Notes: a model not told the origin generated them from the sequence alone. Shown: positions 1 to 6,868, numbered from the stretch's first letter. The stretch: 8,392 nucleotides of DNA from Lachnoclostridium sp. UBA1434 (GCA_002329645.1 DCTS01000014.1:1-8392); one strand, 5' to 3'. Numbers and translations: made by a program.

Positions 1-32
1 TTTATCCGGCTCATCTATTTATCCAGCTCATC
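1..32 (-). repeat. Short tandem duplication across the smc stop codon
   Basis: Bases 1-15 and 18-32 match at 14 of 15 positions, with a 17-base period. On the minus strand this is GATGAGCTGGATAAA, the end of smc coding for DELDK, then TAG, then a near-copy GATGAGCCGGATAAA running off the window. The period is not a multiple of three, so the second copy is outside the smc frame. It looks like a slippage duplication or a chance echo. An ATG at 14-12 directly follows the smc stop and could open the next gene (often ftsY in this context), but only four codons are visible. Confidence 0.5.
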
Positions 33-3000
33 CTCAATAAGACTTACAGATACCATAGCAGAAACACCTTTTTCCTGCATGGTTATGCCGTATAATACAT
101 CTGCCGTAGCCATTGTGCCTCTGCGATGAGTAATAATTATAAACTGTGTTTCTTTTTTCAGCTTATTCAAATATTTCGCAAATCTCTTCACGTTCGGATC
201 ATCCAAAGCGGCCTCAATCTCATCTAACAGGCAGAACGGGGATGGCTTCAGGTTCAGTATTGCAAAGAGAAGGCAAATTGCCGTAAGAGCCTTCTCACCG
301 CCGGACAGCTGCATAATATTCTGAAGCTTTTTGCCGGGGGGCTGTGCATTAATGCGTATACCTGCTTCCAGTATATCTTCGCTGTCGGTAAGCTCAAGGC
401 CTGCCATGCCTCCGCCGAACAGCTCCTTAAACACTATATCGAACTGCTTGTTGATTGCATTGAATTCCTTCTCGAACTGCTTCCTCATCTCATCGTCAAG
501 CTCATTAATAATCTGAAGCAGGGCCTCCTCGGCACGTATAAGGTCTTCACTCTGATTTTGCAAAAATGCATATCGCTCGGAATGGCTTTTGTATTCCTCT
601 ATAGCATTGACATTTACATCGCCAAGCTCCTTAATCTGAGCCTTAATCTCCTGTATAGATTTTTTTGCCTGGGTTAGGCTTACTGAGGCGTCGACATTTA
701 GAGCCTGTGCTGTGGTATATGAAAGCTCATATTCCTCCCACATGTAGTTCATGAGCATGTCCATTTGCTCAATGAGCTTTTCCCTCTGTGTGCTCAAGCG
801 AAGGCATTCCTTGTCAAGGTTGTTCATAAGCACGGACAGCTCGTCGCGCTTTGCAAAAAAGCTCTTATGGTTTGCGGTAATCTTCTCCCTTTCCTTAACA
901 AGCTCCTTAATCTTAATATCCAGCTCCTTAAGAGAATTATCGTAGGAACTGATAAGCTCCTCCAGGTTGCTTACGTTCTGCTTCTTCACACGGGCTGCCT
1001 CAGAGGCTTTCTTAATGTCAAAATTAAGCGCTTCCTCCTCCTCATAAAGCCTTTCAATATCCTTTTTGACACGCCTTACATTCTCCATCAGGAATTGATT
1101 GCTTTGTTCAAGGGAGGACAGCTCCATCTTAAGGGAGGACGCTTTCTCATTCGCAATTCTTTCAAGCTCCCTTTCCTGCTCCAGAAGCTTGGTAAGTCTT
1201 TCAATCTCGGCTTCTCTTGATTTATTCTTAACTATATTATCGTTAAGGGCTTCCTTGAGCTTGTTAAGGTTTTCGTCCAGCTCCCTTGCCTGCATATCAA
1301 TTTCTGCAAGCTCTCTTTCATATTCCCTGCAGGCATTTTGTGCCTGTTCCTTTCTGGACATTTCCCTTTCCAGGTTCATCCTTGAGGTATTTTGTATAAT
1401 GGCTTTCTCCTGAAGCTTGTTTTTAATTTCCTCAAGCCGGTTTCTTAAGAAGCCGCGATGATCCCTTGCAGCTTCCCGTCTTTTTCCCAAATCCTTAGTG
1501 TTATTTTCAAGTGAATTTATCAGTTCTTCCAGCTCTTCAAGCTCCCTGCGCCTTCCAAGCAAATTGCTGGCATTCCTGTAAGCGCCTCCCGATATGGAAC
1601 CGCCCGGAGTAAGGAGCTCCCCTTCAAGGGTCACAATCCTTAATGTATAATTGTATTTTCTGGCCAGCCTTGCGGCATTGTCAATATTGTCTGCCACTAT
1701 TATCCTGCCAAGCAGGTAGCCTGCCAGATGGGCAAACTTCTTGTCATATTCGGTTAAGTCGGCGGCAATGCCGATAACGCCGTTTTCTTTAAGAGCCCTT
1801 GCATCGGGCATCCTGTCGGAAGAGGTTATATTGGTCAGAGGCAGGAAGGTCGCCCTGCCGTATTTATTTTGCTTTAAATATGCTATAAGCTCCTTGGCGG
1901 TCTCCTCATCCTCTGTGACAATGTTTTGAATACTGCTTCCAAGGGCTGTTTCTATGGCTGTTTCATACTTCTTATCGGTTCTTATTATGTCGGCAACCAC
2001 ACCGATTATTCCCTTTAAGCGGGATTTTTGCTCCATTACCTTCTTAATGCTGTTTCCGTAGCCTTCGTATCTTTCCGTCAGGTTAACCAGGGATTCATAT
2101 CTGGATTTTTCCCGAAGGTAATGGTTCTGGGCTTCATTGTAAAGCAGCGTAACTCTGTCAATTTCAGCCTGGGTATCGATTATTGCCTGTTCCGTACTGG
2201 CACTTTCACCTGAGAGGGATTTAATTTCTTCAGATACTATATCAAGCTCGGCCTTGTATTTTTCGATTTCTGAATCAAGGCCTATTTCCTCGCTCTTATT
2301 CTTAAGTATCCTCTGATTTAACTCGGCCTTTCTGATTGCATTCTGCTCAAGCATCGTTTCATAACGCTGCATATTGCTTTTTATACCGGAATTCTCATTA
2401 AGGCATTCATATATGCTGTTGTTGCATTCCTCGATTTCCTTAGTATACCTTGATATATTGTCCTTAATGCGCTCAAGCTCCACAAGAGCGATGCTTAACT
2501 TGTCGTCCAGGTCTGATATCTTGTCGTCTATTGACTTCTTTTCCGATATGTATCCAAGCTCCTCGGCCTTCTTGGCCTCAATGTCCTTTAAGCTTGAAGC
2601 TATTCTTCCCTGATAATATTCACCGCTATGCATGAGAGAAGCAATCTGCTCATTAAGTACCTTTATTTCACCCTCCGCCTTCTCCTTGGAAAGCAGCAGG
2701 CCGTTATGGGCATTTCTTTCAGCTTCAATTTCCTCGTCGCATTTTTCAAGCTGCCGTTCTAAGTCAAGATATTCCTCCCTGGTATTTTCATACTCAGCCT
2801 TAACCCTCTCAAAATCAGATGCAGCAATATTCAGCTTATCCTCCAGCTGCTGCTTGCTCACCTTAATCTTGTCATATTCCTTTAAGAACTGAGCAACCTC
2901 AAGATTTTTCAGCTCTTCCTTAAGCTTTAGGTACTGCTTTGCCACCTCGGACTGTTCCTTTAATGGACCGAGCCGGCTCTCTATCTCCTTCATTATATCC

Positions 3001-3575
3001 GTTACCCGGGACAGGTTAAGCCTTTCCTCCTCAAGGTTCTTCTCGGCTGCCATCTTACGGCGCTTAAACTTAACTATACCGGCTGCTTCATCAAAAAGCT
3101 CCCTGCGGTCCTCCGGCTTTCCGCTTAATATCCTGTCAATCTGCCCCTGGCCGATAATAGAATAGCCCTCCTTGCCTATACCGGTGTCCATGAACAGCTC
3201 CTGAACATCCTTAAGACGGCAGGGGGCATTATTGATAAGGTATTCGCTCTCACCCGAACGGTATACCCTTCTTGCTACGGTCACTTCATCAAAATCAATG
3301 GGAAGCTTGTGGTCGGAATTGTCCATTGTAAGGGCAACATAAGCATAACCCAGAGGTTTTCTGGCCTGTGTGCCTGCAAATATTACATCTTCCATCTTGG
3401 AACCTCTGAGCTGCCTTGCGCTTTGTTCACCGAGAACCCAGCGGACCGCATCGGCAACGTTGCTTTTGCCGCTTCCGTTTGGCCCGACTATACCTGTAAT
3501 CCCGTCGTGAAAATCCAGTATTATTTTGTTAGCAAAGGACTTAAAGCCGTGGATTTCTATTCTTTTTAGATACAT
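15..3575 (-). CDS. smc: Chromosome segregation ATPase SMC, complete
   Basis: This 1186-residue protein is the SMC subunit of the bacterial condensin complex (with ScpA and ScpB), which organises and helps segregate the nucleoid. Seen in the sequence: an N-terminal ATPase half with Walker A GPNGSGKS at residues 31-38 and an arginine-bearing stretch (ARQLRGSKMEDV) near 53-64; a first coiled coil at about 165-505; a hinge at about 515-668 ending in GGSISGG; a second coiled coil at about 670-1030; and a C-terminal ATPase half with the signature LSGGEKALTA at 1090-1099, Walker B FCLLDEIEAALDD at 1114-1126 and a switch histidine at 1150 (IIITHRRGT). The length equals that of Bacillus subtilis SMC as I recall it. 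The ATG at 3575 has GGGAGA at 3581-3586, five bases upstream, and lies 17 bases after the rnc stop, so the two genes are very probably cotranscribed. The stop is TAG. Every ATPase motif is intact. Confidence 0.98.
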   Translation of the reverse strand: MYLKRIEIHGFKSFANKIILDFHDGITGIVGPNGSGKSNVADAVRWVLGEQSARQLRGSKMEDVIFAGTQARKPLGYAYVALTMDNSDHKLPIDFDEVTVARRVYRSGESEYLINNAPCRLKDVQELFMDTGIGKEGYSIIGQGQIDRILSGKPEDRRELFDEAAGIVKFKRRKMAAEKNLEEERLNLSRVTDIMKEIESRLGPLKEQSEVAKQYLKLKEELKNLEVAQFLKEYDKIKVSKQQLEDKLNIAASDFERVKAEYENTREEYLDLERQLEKCDEEIEAERNAHNGLLLSKEKAEGEIKVLNEQIASLMHSGEYYQGRIASSLKDIEAKKAEELGYISEKKSIDDKISDLDDKLSIALVELERIKDNISRYTKEIEECNNSIYECLNENSGIKSNMQRYETMLEQNAIRKAELNQRILKNKSEEIGLDSEIEKYKAELDIVSEEIKSLSGESASTEQAIIDTQAEIDRVTLLYNEAQNHYLREKSRYESLVNLTERYEGYGNSIKKVMEQKSRLKGIIGVVADIIRTDKKYETAIETALGSSIQNIVTEDEETAKELIAYLKQNKYGRATFLPLTNITSSDRMPDARALKENGVIGIAADLTEYDKKFAHLAGYLLGRIIVADNIDNAARLARKYNYTLRIVTLEGELLTPGGSISGGAYRNASNLLGRRRELEELEELINSLENNTKDLGKRREAARDHRGFLRNRLEEIKNKLQEKAIIQNTSRMNLEREMSRKEQAQNACREYERELAEIDMQARELDENLNKLKEALNDNIVKNKSREAEIERLTKLLEQERELERIANEKASSLKMELSSLEQSNQFLMENVRRVKKDIERLYEEEEALNFDIKKASEAARVKKQNVSNLEELISSYDNSLKELDIKIKELVKEREKITANHKSFFAKRDELSVLMNNLDKECLRLSTQREKLIEQMDMLMNYMWEEYELSYTTAQALNVDASVSLTQAKKSIQEIKAQIKELGDVNVNAIEEYKSHSERYAFLQNQSEDLIRAEEALLQIINELDDEMRKQFEKEFNAINKQFDIVFKELFGGGMAGLELTDSEDILEAGIRINAQPPGKKLQNIMQLSGGEKALTAICLLFAILNLKPSPFCLLDEIEAALDDPNVKRFAKYLNKLKKETQFIIITHRRGTMATADVLYGITMQEKGVSAMVSVSLIEDELDK

Positions 3576-3592
3576 GCATTTCTCCCGTAATA

Positions 3593-4297
3593 TTATTTTT
3601 CAGTATTCTTAAGCTTTTGTATTGCTTTGGAGGCCGCCTCCTGCTCTGCAGCTTTTTTTGTTCTGCCCGTACCCAGGCCTATTTGCTTGTTGCCTACAAA
3701 TACGGCCATGGTAAAGGTCTTGTTGTGATCCGGCCCGTCCTCGGATATCAGCTTGTACTTGAGCTTTTGATGGTTGTTATCGTTCTGGATGATTTCCTGT
3801 AAAATAGTCTTGCTATCGAAAAAGAGCTCCTTGCTTTTTATGCTTGAAATGATGTAGTCATATATAAACTCTTTTGCATTAGTAAAACCACCGTCCAGGA
3901 ATATTGCTCCGATCATAGCCTCAAGGGTATCCGACAGGATTGATTCCCTTTCCCTGCCTCCGGAAGCATCCTCCCCCTTGCCCAGAAGAATATATGCACC
4001 CAGTTCAAGGTCCCTTGCGCAGGACGAAAGAGTCTGCTCGCATACTATGCTTGCCCTAAGCTTGGTAAGATCCCCTTCAGACAGTTTCTTATACTCCTTG
4101 AAGACATATTCGCTTGTTACCAGCTCCAGGACCGCATCTCCTAGGAACTCAAGCCTCTCATTATTATCATCCCTGGAAAGGCGCATCTCATTGGCATAGG
4201 AGCTGTGTGTCAGGGCTTTTACCAGCAGGGAGATATCTGAAAATTTATAATCAATCCTCTTAGCCAGCCCCGATATGTCCGGCTTAATGTATTTCAC
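3593..4297 (-). CDS. rnc: Ribonuclease III, complete
   Basis: RNase III cuts double-stranded RNA as a magnesium-dependent homodimer, acting on the rRNA precursor, structured mRNAs and antisense duplexes. The 234-residue protein has the catalytic domain at about 8-150 with the family signature NERLEFLGDA at 46-55. The residues matching E. coli E38, E41, D45, D114 and E117 are present as E47, E50, D54, D123 and E126 (the last two in SDTLEAMIG). A double-stranded RNA-binding domain follows at about 160-230, ending in the typical GRTKKAAEQEAASKAI. The start is GTG at 4297, backed by a perfect AGGAGG at 4306-4311 with an eight-base spacer. The gene sits between acpP and smc, a common clostridial order, and is separated from acpP by 107 bases holding a long hairpin. 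The catalytic set is complete, so the enzyme should be active. Confidence 0.98.
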   Translation of the reverse strand: MKYIKPDISGLAKRIDYKFSDISLLVKALTHSSYANEMRLSRDDNNERLEFLGDAVLELVTSEYVFKEYKKLSEGDLTKLRASIVCEQTLSSCARDLELGAYILLGKGEDASGGRERESILSDTLEAMIGAIFLDGGFTNAKEFIYDYIISSIKSKELFFDSKTILQEIIQNDNNHQKLKYKLISEDGPDHNKTFTMAVFVGNKQIGLGTGRTKKAAEQEAASKAIQKLKNTEK

Positions 4298-4330
4298 TTT
4301 ATTTTCCTCCTTTCCGCATCCTATATATGA

Positions 4331-4371
4331 AAAGCCCGCTAAAATAAGGCATGCCTTATTCTTAGGGCTTT
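4331..4371 (-). terminator. Long hairpin between acpP and rnc: terminator/attenuator, possibly an RNase III site
   Basis: The outer arms aaagccc (4331-4337) and gggcttt (4365-4371) enclose a perfect 18-base palindrome, aataaggcatgccttatt (4343-4360). Three more pairs (taa 4340-4342 with tta 4362-4364) join them, leaving only small bulges, so about 18 pairs can form in all. Read on the minus strand, the 3' arm ends in GGGCTTTTC, a short T run like a weak intrinsic terminator. It could lower rnc-smc transcription relative to the abundant acpP message. Because it lies in the rnc 5' leader it could also be an RNase III target for autoregulation, as known for E. coli rnc. The structure is seen; both roles are inferred. 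Confidence 0.5.
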
Positions 4372-4404
4372 ACATTGCACGCTTTGTTTTATGGAATTTC
4401 AGGT

Positions 4405-4638
4405 TTAGCTGTTCAAAGCATTCTTGATCTGCTCTACAGCATCTCCTACAGTGACTATGTTTTCGGCATCCTCGTTTGCTATTTCAATATCAAATTCCTC
4501 TTCGATGCCCATAATAACCTGGAATAAATCCAATGAATCAGCATTTAAATCGTCTACGAAGGTTGTGCTCATTGTAATCTCATCCGGATCAACATTCAAT
4601 ACCTCGCTGATTATTTTCTGAAGCTTTTCAAATTCCAT
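4405..4638 (-). CDS. acpP: Acyl carrier protein
   Basis: ACP carries growing fatty acyl chains on a 4'-phosphopantetheine arm through fatty acid synthesis and delivers them to PlsX and the acyltransferases. The 77-residue acidic protein has the attachment motif NADSLD, with Ser35 as the modified residue, followed by the acidic recognition helix (DLFQVIMGIEEEFDIEI). An in-frame ATG two codons upstream (4644) would give 79 residues, but the ribosome binding site AGAAGGG at 4648-4654 is only three bases from it and nine from the ATG at 4638. The resulting N terminus, MEFEKLQKIISEVLNVDP, is the usual form for the family. The gene lies about 40 bases after plsX with no terminator between them, so the two form an operon. 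The function is certain; the start choice is fairly secure. Confidence 0.95.
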   Translation of the reverse strand: MEFEKLQKIISEVLNVDPDEITMSTTFVDDLNADSLDLFQVIMGIEEEFDIEIANEDAENIVTVGDAVEQIKNALNS

Positions 4639-4647
4639 ATACATTCA

Positions 4648-4654
4648 CCCTTCT
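4648..4654 (-). promoter_or_regulatory. acpP ribosome binding site that decides the start
   Basis: The minus strand reads AGAAGGGTGA just ahead of two in-frame ATGs. Spacing from the GGG is three bases to the ATG at 4644 and nine to the ATG at 4638. The second is in the normal range, so it is preferred. Confidence 0.65.
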
Positions 4655-4681
4655 TTTTATTAATATTTTGAAGCATGTTAT

Positions 4682-5695
4682 TTAGTCTTCGTTAATGCCC
4701 AAATGGTCCATGATTTTTTCATTTATGCCCTGTTCTTTAAAGGTCAGGCACTGGAGTATGGAGTTTTTTATCTCATTAGCCTTTGAATTGCCATGTGTTT
4801 TAACTACGAGGCCTTTTAAGCCAAGCATCGGCGCACCGCCGTATTTTGAAGCATCAAAATCCTTAAGTGTTTCTTTGAGGGCAGGCTTAGCCAGCAGAGC
4901 TCCAACCTTGCTGCGGGTTGTACTCATCAGGCCTTCCTTGATTTTTCCGATCAGAGCGCTTCCAAGTCCCTCATACAGCTTCAAAATCACATTTCCTACA
5001 AATGCCTCACATACAATGACATCAGCTCCTCCGTATGGGATTTCTCTGGCTTCGATACTACCTATGAAATTAATATCAGCGCAGCTCTTCAATAAAGGAA
5101 AGGTTTCCTTGACGAGGGCATTTCCTTTTTCCTCTTCTGCGCCAATGTTTACTATGGCTACTCTGGGGTTTTTTATACCGACAACATTTTCCATGTATAT
5201 CGAGCCCATTTTAGCAAATTGTACAAGGTGTGACGGCCTTGCATCCACATTGGCTCCGCAGTCAATTAACAGGGACACCCCGTTTATTGTAGGAATAACC
5301 GGAGCAAGGGGAGGCCTCTCCACCCCTCTGATTCTGCCCACAATAAGCTGACCGCCTGCAAGCACGGCTCCGGTGCTGCCTGCCGATACAAATGCATCTG
5401 CTTCACCGTTCTTTACAAGATTAAGAGCCATTACAACGGAGGAATTCTTCTTTCTCCTTACGGCAAGAACAGGCGCTTCATTGTTGGTGATAACATCATC
5501 GGCATGAAGCACTTCTATCTGCTTTCCATCATAATTATACTCACTAAGACGGCTTGTAATGACATCTTCCTTGCCAACCAGTATTACTTTGATACTGGCG
5601 CTTTCGGAAACTGCAAGCATGGCGCCCTTTATTATTTCGTCGGGGGCATAATCTCCGCCCATGACGTCCAGTGCAACCGTTACATTATCCTGCAT
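4682..5695 (-). CDS. plsX: Phosphate acyltransferase PlsX, complete
   Basis: PlsX converts acyl-ACP and inorganic phosphate to acyl-phosphate, the donor used by membrane-bound PlsY to acylate glycerol-3-phosphate in the first step of phospholipid synthesis. It is a peripheral membrane enzyme. The 337-residue protein shows the family blocks in order: ALDVMGGDYAP at 8-18, SAGSTGAVLA at 104-113, RPPLAPVIPT at 127-136, LIDCGANVD at 143-151, NIGAEEEKGN at 183-192, GNVILKLYEG at 234-243, KYGGAPMLGLKG at 284-295 and KTHGNS at 299-304. The ATG at 5695 has AGGAG at 5704-5708 with an eight-base spacer, and a sigma-A-type promoter lies just upstream. acpP, encoding its substrate carrier, follows immediately. 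rpmF, often found just before plsX in Firmicutes, is absent here; cheR occupies that side. Confidence 0.98.
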   Translation of the reverse strand: MQDNVTVALDVMGGDYAPDEIIKGAMLAVSESASIKVILVGKEDVITSRLSEYNYDGKQIEVLHADDVITNNEAPVLAVRRKKNSSVVMALNLVKNGEADAFVSAGSTGAVLAGGQLIVGRIRGVERPPLAPVIPTINGVSLLIDCGANVDARPSHLVQFAKMGSIYMENVVGIKNPRVAIVNIGAEEEKGNALVKETFPLLKSCADINFIGSIEAREIPYGGADVIVCEAFVGNVILKLYEGLGSALIGKIKEGLMSTTRSKVGALLAKPALKETLKDFDASKYGGAPMLGLKGLVVKTHGNSKANEIKNSILQCLTFKEQGINEKIMDHLGINED

Positions 5696-5726
5696 AATTT
5701 TAACTCCTATAGCTAACCTAAAAATA

Positions 5727-5755
5727 AATATACTCGATTATATATAAAAAATCAA
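5727..5755 (-). promoter_or_regulatory. Predicted sigma-A-type promoter of plsX-acpP
   Basis: On the minus strand a -35 box TTGATT (5755-5750; four of six consensus bases) is followed after exactly 17 bases by a -10 box TATATT (5732-5727; five of six). Transcription would start near 5720, giving a leader of about 25 bases that contains the plsX ribosome binding site. The spacer is AT-rich. I see no match to the FapR operator known in front of Bacillus lipid genes. The promoter is predicted from sequence alone. Confidence 0.6.
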
Positions 5756-5791
5756 CCATAACTTATATTGAATATGTTTTACCTGAATAAA

Positions 5792-5840
5792 GCCGGAAGA
5801 AACCTGCTATAAGCGGGGATCAGGAGGATTTTATACCGGC
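5792..5840 (-). other. Nested inverted repeat in the cheR-plsX spacer
   Basis: The outer arms gccgg (5792-5796) and ccggc (5836-5840) enclose inner arms cctg (5803-5806) and cagg (5821-5824), with a further short gct/agc pairing inside. The segment is more GC-rich than the AT-rich promoter region beside it. It lies upstream of the predicted plsX promoter, so it would be transcribed only from an earlier promoter, for example as cheR read-through. On the minus strand CCGGCTTTATT follows the last arm, so it could be a second weak terminator. I match it to no known riboswitch. Confidence 0.3.
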
Positions 5841-5848
5841 ATAAAACG

Positions 5849-5890
5849 GGAAAGTCTCATATAATCCGGATGGATATTATGGGACTTTCC
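5849..5890 (-). terminator. Hairpin after cheR, probable terminator
   Basis: The arms ggaaagtc (5849-5856) and gactttcc (5883-5890) are perfect 8-base complements, and AT-rich inner pairing continues the stem with small bulges. It begins five bases after the first cheR stop codon. On the minus strand the stem is followed by CCGTTTTATG, a short and imperfect T run, so termination may be only partial. Confidence 0.45.
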
Positions 5891-5895
5891 TCTTA

Positions 5896-6675
5896 TTATA
5901 TCTTTTTATAAAAGAATGATCTGTAATTAGCAAATCCGTATTTACTTGCATGTAGTATCTGTTCGGTGCTGCCAATGAATAAAATCCCGTCTGTTTTAAG
6001 TGTCGTCTGCAATTTAGCGTAGATTGAATCCTTAGCATCTTCGGTAAAATAAATAAGTACATTGCGGCATACAACCAGGTCGAAATTCGTAGGGTACTGA
6101 TCCTTCAAAAGGTCGTGCTGCTTATATTCTACACAGCTTTTTATTTGATCGGATATTTGATAGGTGTTGTCATTAATCTTCACAAAATACTTTTCAATAA
6201 AATCCCTGGGTAATGCCTTCAGGCTTTTTGCATGATATAGTCCAATCCTGGCCTTCTCCATGACAAAGGTGTCTATATCTGTTGCAAGGATTTTAACCTG
6301 ATTAAGCGGCACAAATTTACTTAACAGCATTGCAAGAGAATAAGGCTCTTCTCCCGTGGAACAGGCGGCGCTCCATACCTTCAGGCTTTTACCGAAACGC
6401 TCGGTAAGATAAGGCAGTATATCATTTTCAAGTACGGCCCATTGCTCGGGATTGCGGTAAAACTCCGAAACATTGATTGTTATATAGCCTATAAACTCAT
6501 TGTAAGCCGCCTTGTCGGTTCTAAGGTTATTTACAAAGTCCGCATATGATGTAAAGCCGTTTTTTAAAATCAGCGCATCAATGCGTCTTTTCATCTGCCT
6601 TTCCTTATATGAGTTAAGATCAATCTTTGTCAGTTGAAAAATTGAACGTTTGAAATCCTCATAGCCTTCAAACAC
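5896..6675 (-). CDS. cheR: CheR chemoreceptor glutamate methyltransferase
   Basis: CheR transfers methyl groups from S-adenosylmethionine to glutamates of methyl-accepting chemotaxis proteins, setting their adaptation level against CheB. The 259-residue protein has the N-terminal all-helical CheR domain at about 1-78 (YEDFKRSIFQLTKIDL, then KERQMKRRIDALI), the motif INVSEFYRNPEQW at 67-79 carrying the arginine matching Salmonella R98, and a Rossmann-type methyltransferase domain with the SAM-binding ACSTGEEPYSLA at 104-115, ATDIDTFVMEKA at 131-142 and DLVVCRNVLIYF at 199-210. The open frame extends to an ATG at 6735, but that stretch lacks a ribosome binding site and runs into repeats. GTG 6675 has AAGGAG seven bases upstream and gives the usual N terminus. 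The gene ends with tandem TAA TAA. No cheB, cheA or receptor gene adjoins it, so it may also serve a different methyl-accepting system. Confidence 0.93.
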   Translation of the reverse strand: MFEGYEDFKRSIFQLTKIDLNSYKERQMKRRIDALILKNGFTSYADFVNNLRTDKAAYNEFIGYITINVSEFYRNPEQWAVLENDILPYLTERFGKSLKVWSAACSTGEEPYSLAMLLSKFVPLNQVKILATDIDTFVMEKARIGLYHAKSLKALPRDFIEKYFVKINDNTYQISDQIKSCVEYKQHDLLKDQYPTNFDLVVCRNVLIYFTEDAKDSIYAKLQTTLKTDGILFIGSTEQILHASKYGFANYRSFFYKKI

Positions 6676-6682
6676 TTTAAAA

Positions 6683-6688
6683 CTCCTT
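6683..6688 (-). promoter_or_regulatory. cheR ribosome binding site that decides the GTG start
   Basis: The minus strand carries AAGGAG, then TTTTAAA, then GTG at 6675-6673. The seven-base spacing is near ideal. The upstream in-frame ATGs at 6735 and 6693 have no comparable site, and the AAGGAG falls inside the reading frame they would open. Confidence 0.8.
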
Positions 6689-6702
6689 ATCATGCGTATT
6701 TT

Positions 6703-6748
6703 AAAAACCAAATGTATGATTTTGCATGTTTTCATGTCTTATACTGGC
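6703..6748. repeat. Degenerate fourth copy of the 30-bp repeat
   Basis: The segment ccaaatgtatgattttgcat (6708-6727) closely follows the third clean copy (ccaaatgcatgagttttgcat), with one substitution and one missing base. It then diverges for about 16 bases and resumes with ctggc at 6744-6748, matching the end of a repeat unit. It looks like an older copy with an insertion. It lies between the clean array and the cheR ribosome binding site. Confidence 0.5.
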
Positions 6749-6838
6749 AAAGCCAAATGCATGTGTTTCACATTTGGTAAAGCCAAATGCATTTGTTTCA
6801 CATTTGGCAAAGCCAAATGCATGAGTTTTGCATTTGGC
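6749..6838. repeat. Three tandem 30-bp hairpin-forming repeats
   Basis: Units 6749-6778, 6779-6808 and 6809-6838 each begin aaagccaaatgcat and end catttgg plus one base, and differ at only a few positions, mostly in the centre. Each contains inverted arms ccaaatg and catttgg. The right arm of one unit can also pair with the left arm of the next (catttggc, aaa, gccaaatg at 6801-6819), so alternative foldings are possible. The array fills the spacer between the ispH-S1 stop and cheR. Thirty bases is close to three helical turns, which would place equivalent sites on one face of the DNA. The role is unknown: an RNA structure, a terminator series or a binding-site array are all possible. Confidence 0.93.
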
Positions 6839-6841
6839 TTT
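6809..6841 (-). terminator. Perfect 13-bp stem after ispH-S1, possible terminator
   Basis: Arms aaagccaaatgca (6809-6821) and tgcatttggcttt (6829-6841) are perfect complements around a 7-base loop. This is the third repeat unit plus three flanking bases. It starts 27 bases after the ispH-S1 stop. On the minus strand the stem ends in GGCTTT but continues into GCC, so there is no true T run. It may terminate weakly or protect the 3' end of the message. Confidence 0.4.
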
Positions 6842-6868
6842 ATACATAATGCTTTAAGCATCATACAA

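Noticed and set aside
1114..1126. Unusual SMC Walker B residues (residue numbers given as coordinates)
   Set aside because: DEIEAALDD differs from the common DEVDAALDE form, but the catalytic Asp-Glu is kept and such variants occur in clostridial SMC proteins.
4298..4340. Separate promoter for rnc-smc with a TATATA -10
   Set aside because: TATATA is present on the minus strand (within 4321-4328), but no acceptable -35 box lies 16-18 bases upstream.
4695..5351. Long plus-strand open frame of 218 residues
   Set aside because: It lies wholly antisense to plsX, which has every family motif. It has no recognisable domain.
5877..6074. Minus-strand 65-residue open frame at the cheR 3' end
   Set aside because: It overlaps cheR in another frame, through the conserved methyltransferase C-terminal region, and has no supporting signal.
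6676..6735. N-terminal extension of CheR from ATG 6735
   Set aside because: The 20 extra residues include the AAGGAG ribosome binding site used by GTG 6675 and do not match the family N terminus.
6749..6838. CRISPR array
   Set aside because: The 30-bp units abut with no unique spacers between them, and no cas gene is present.
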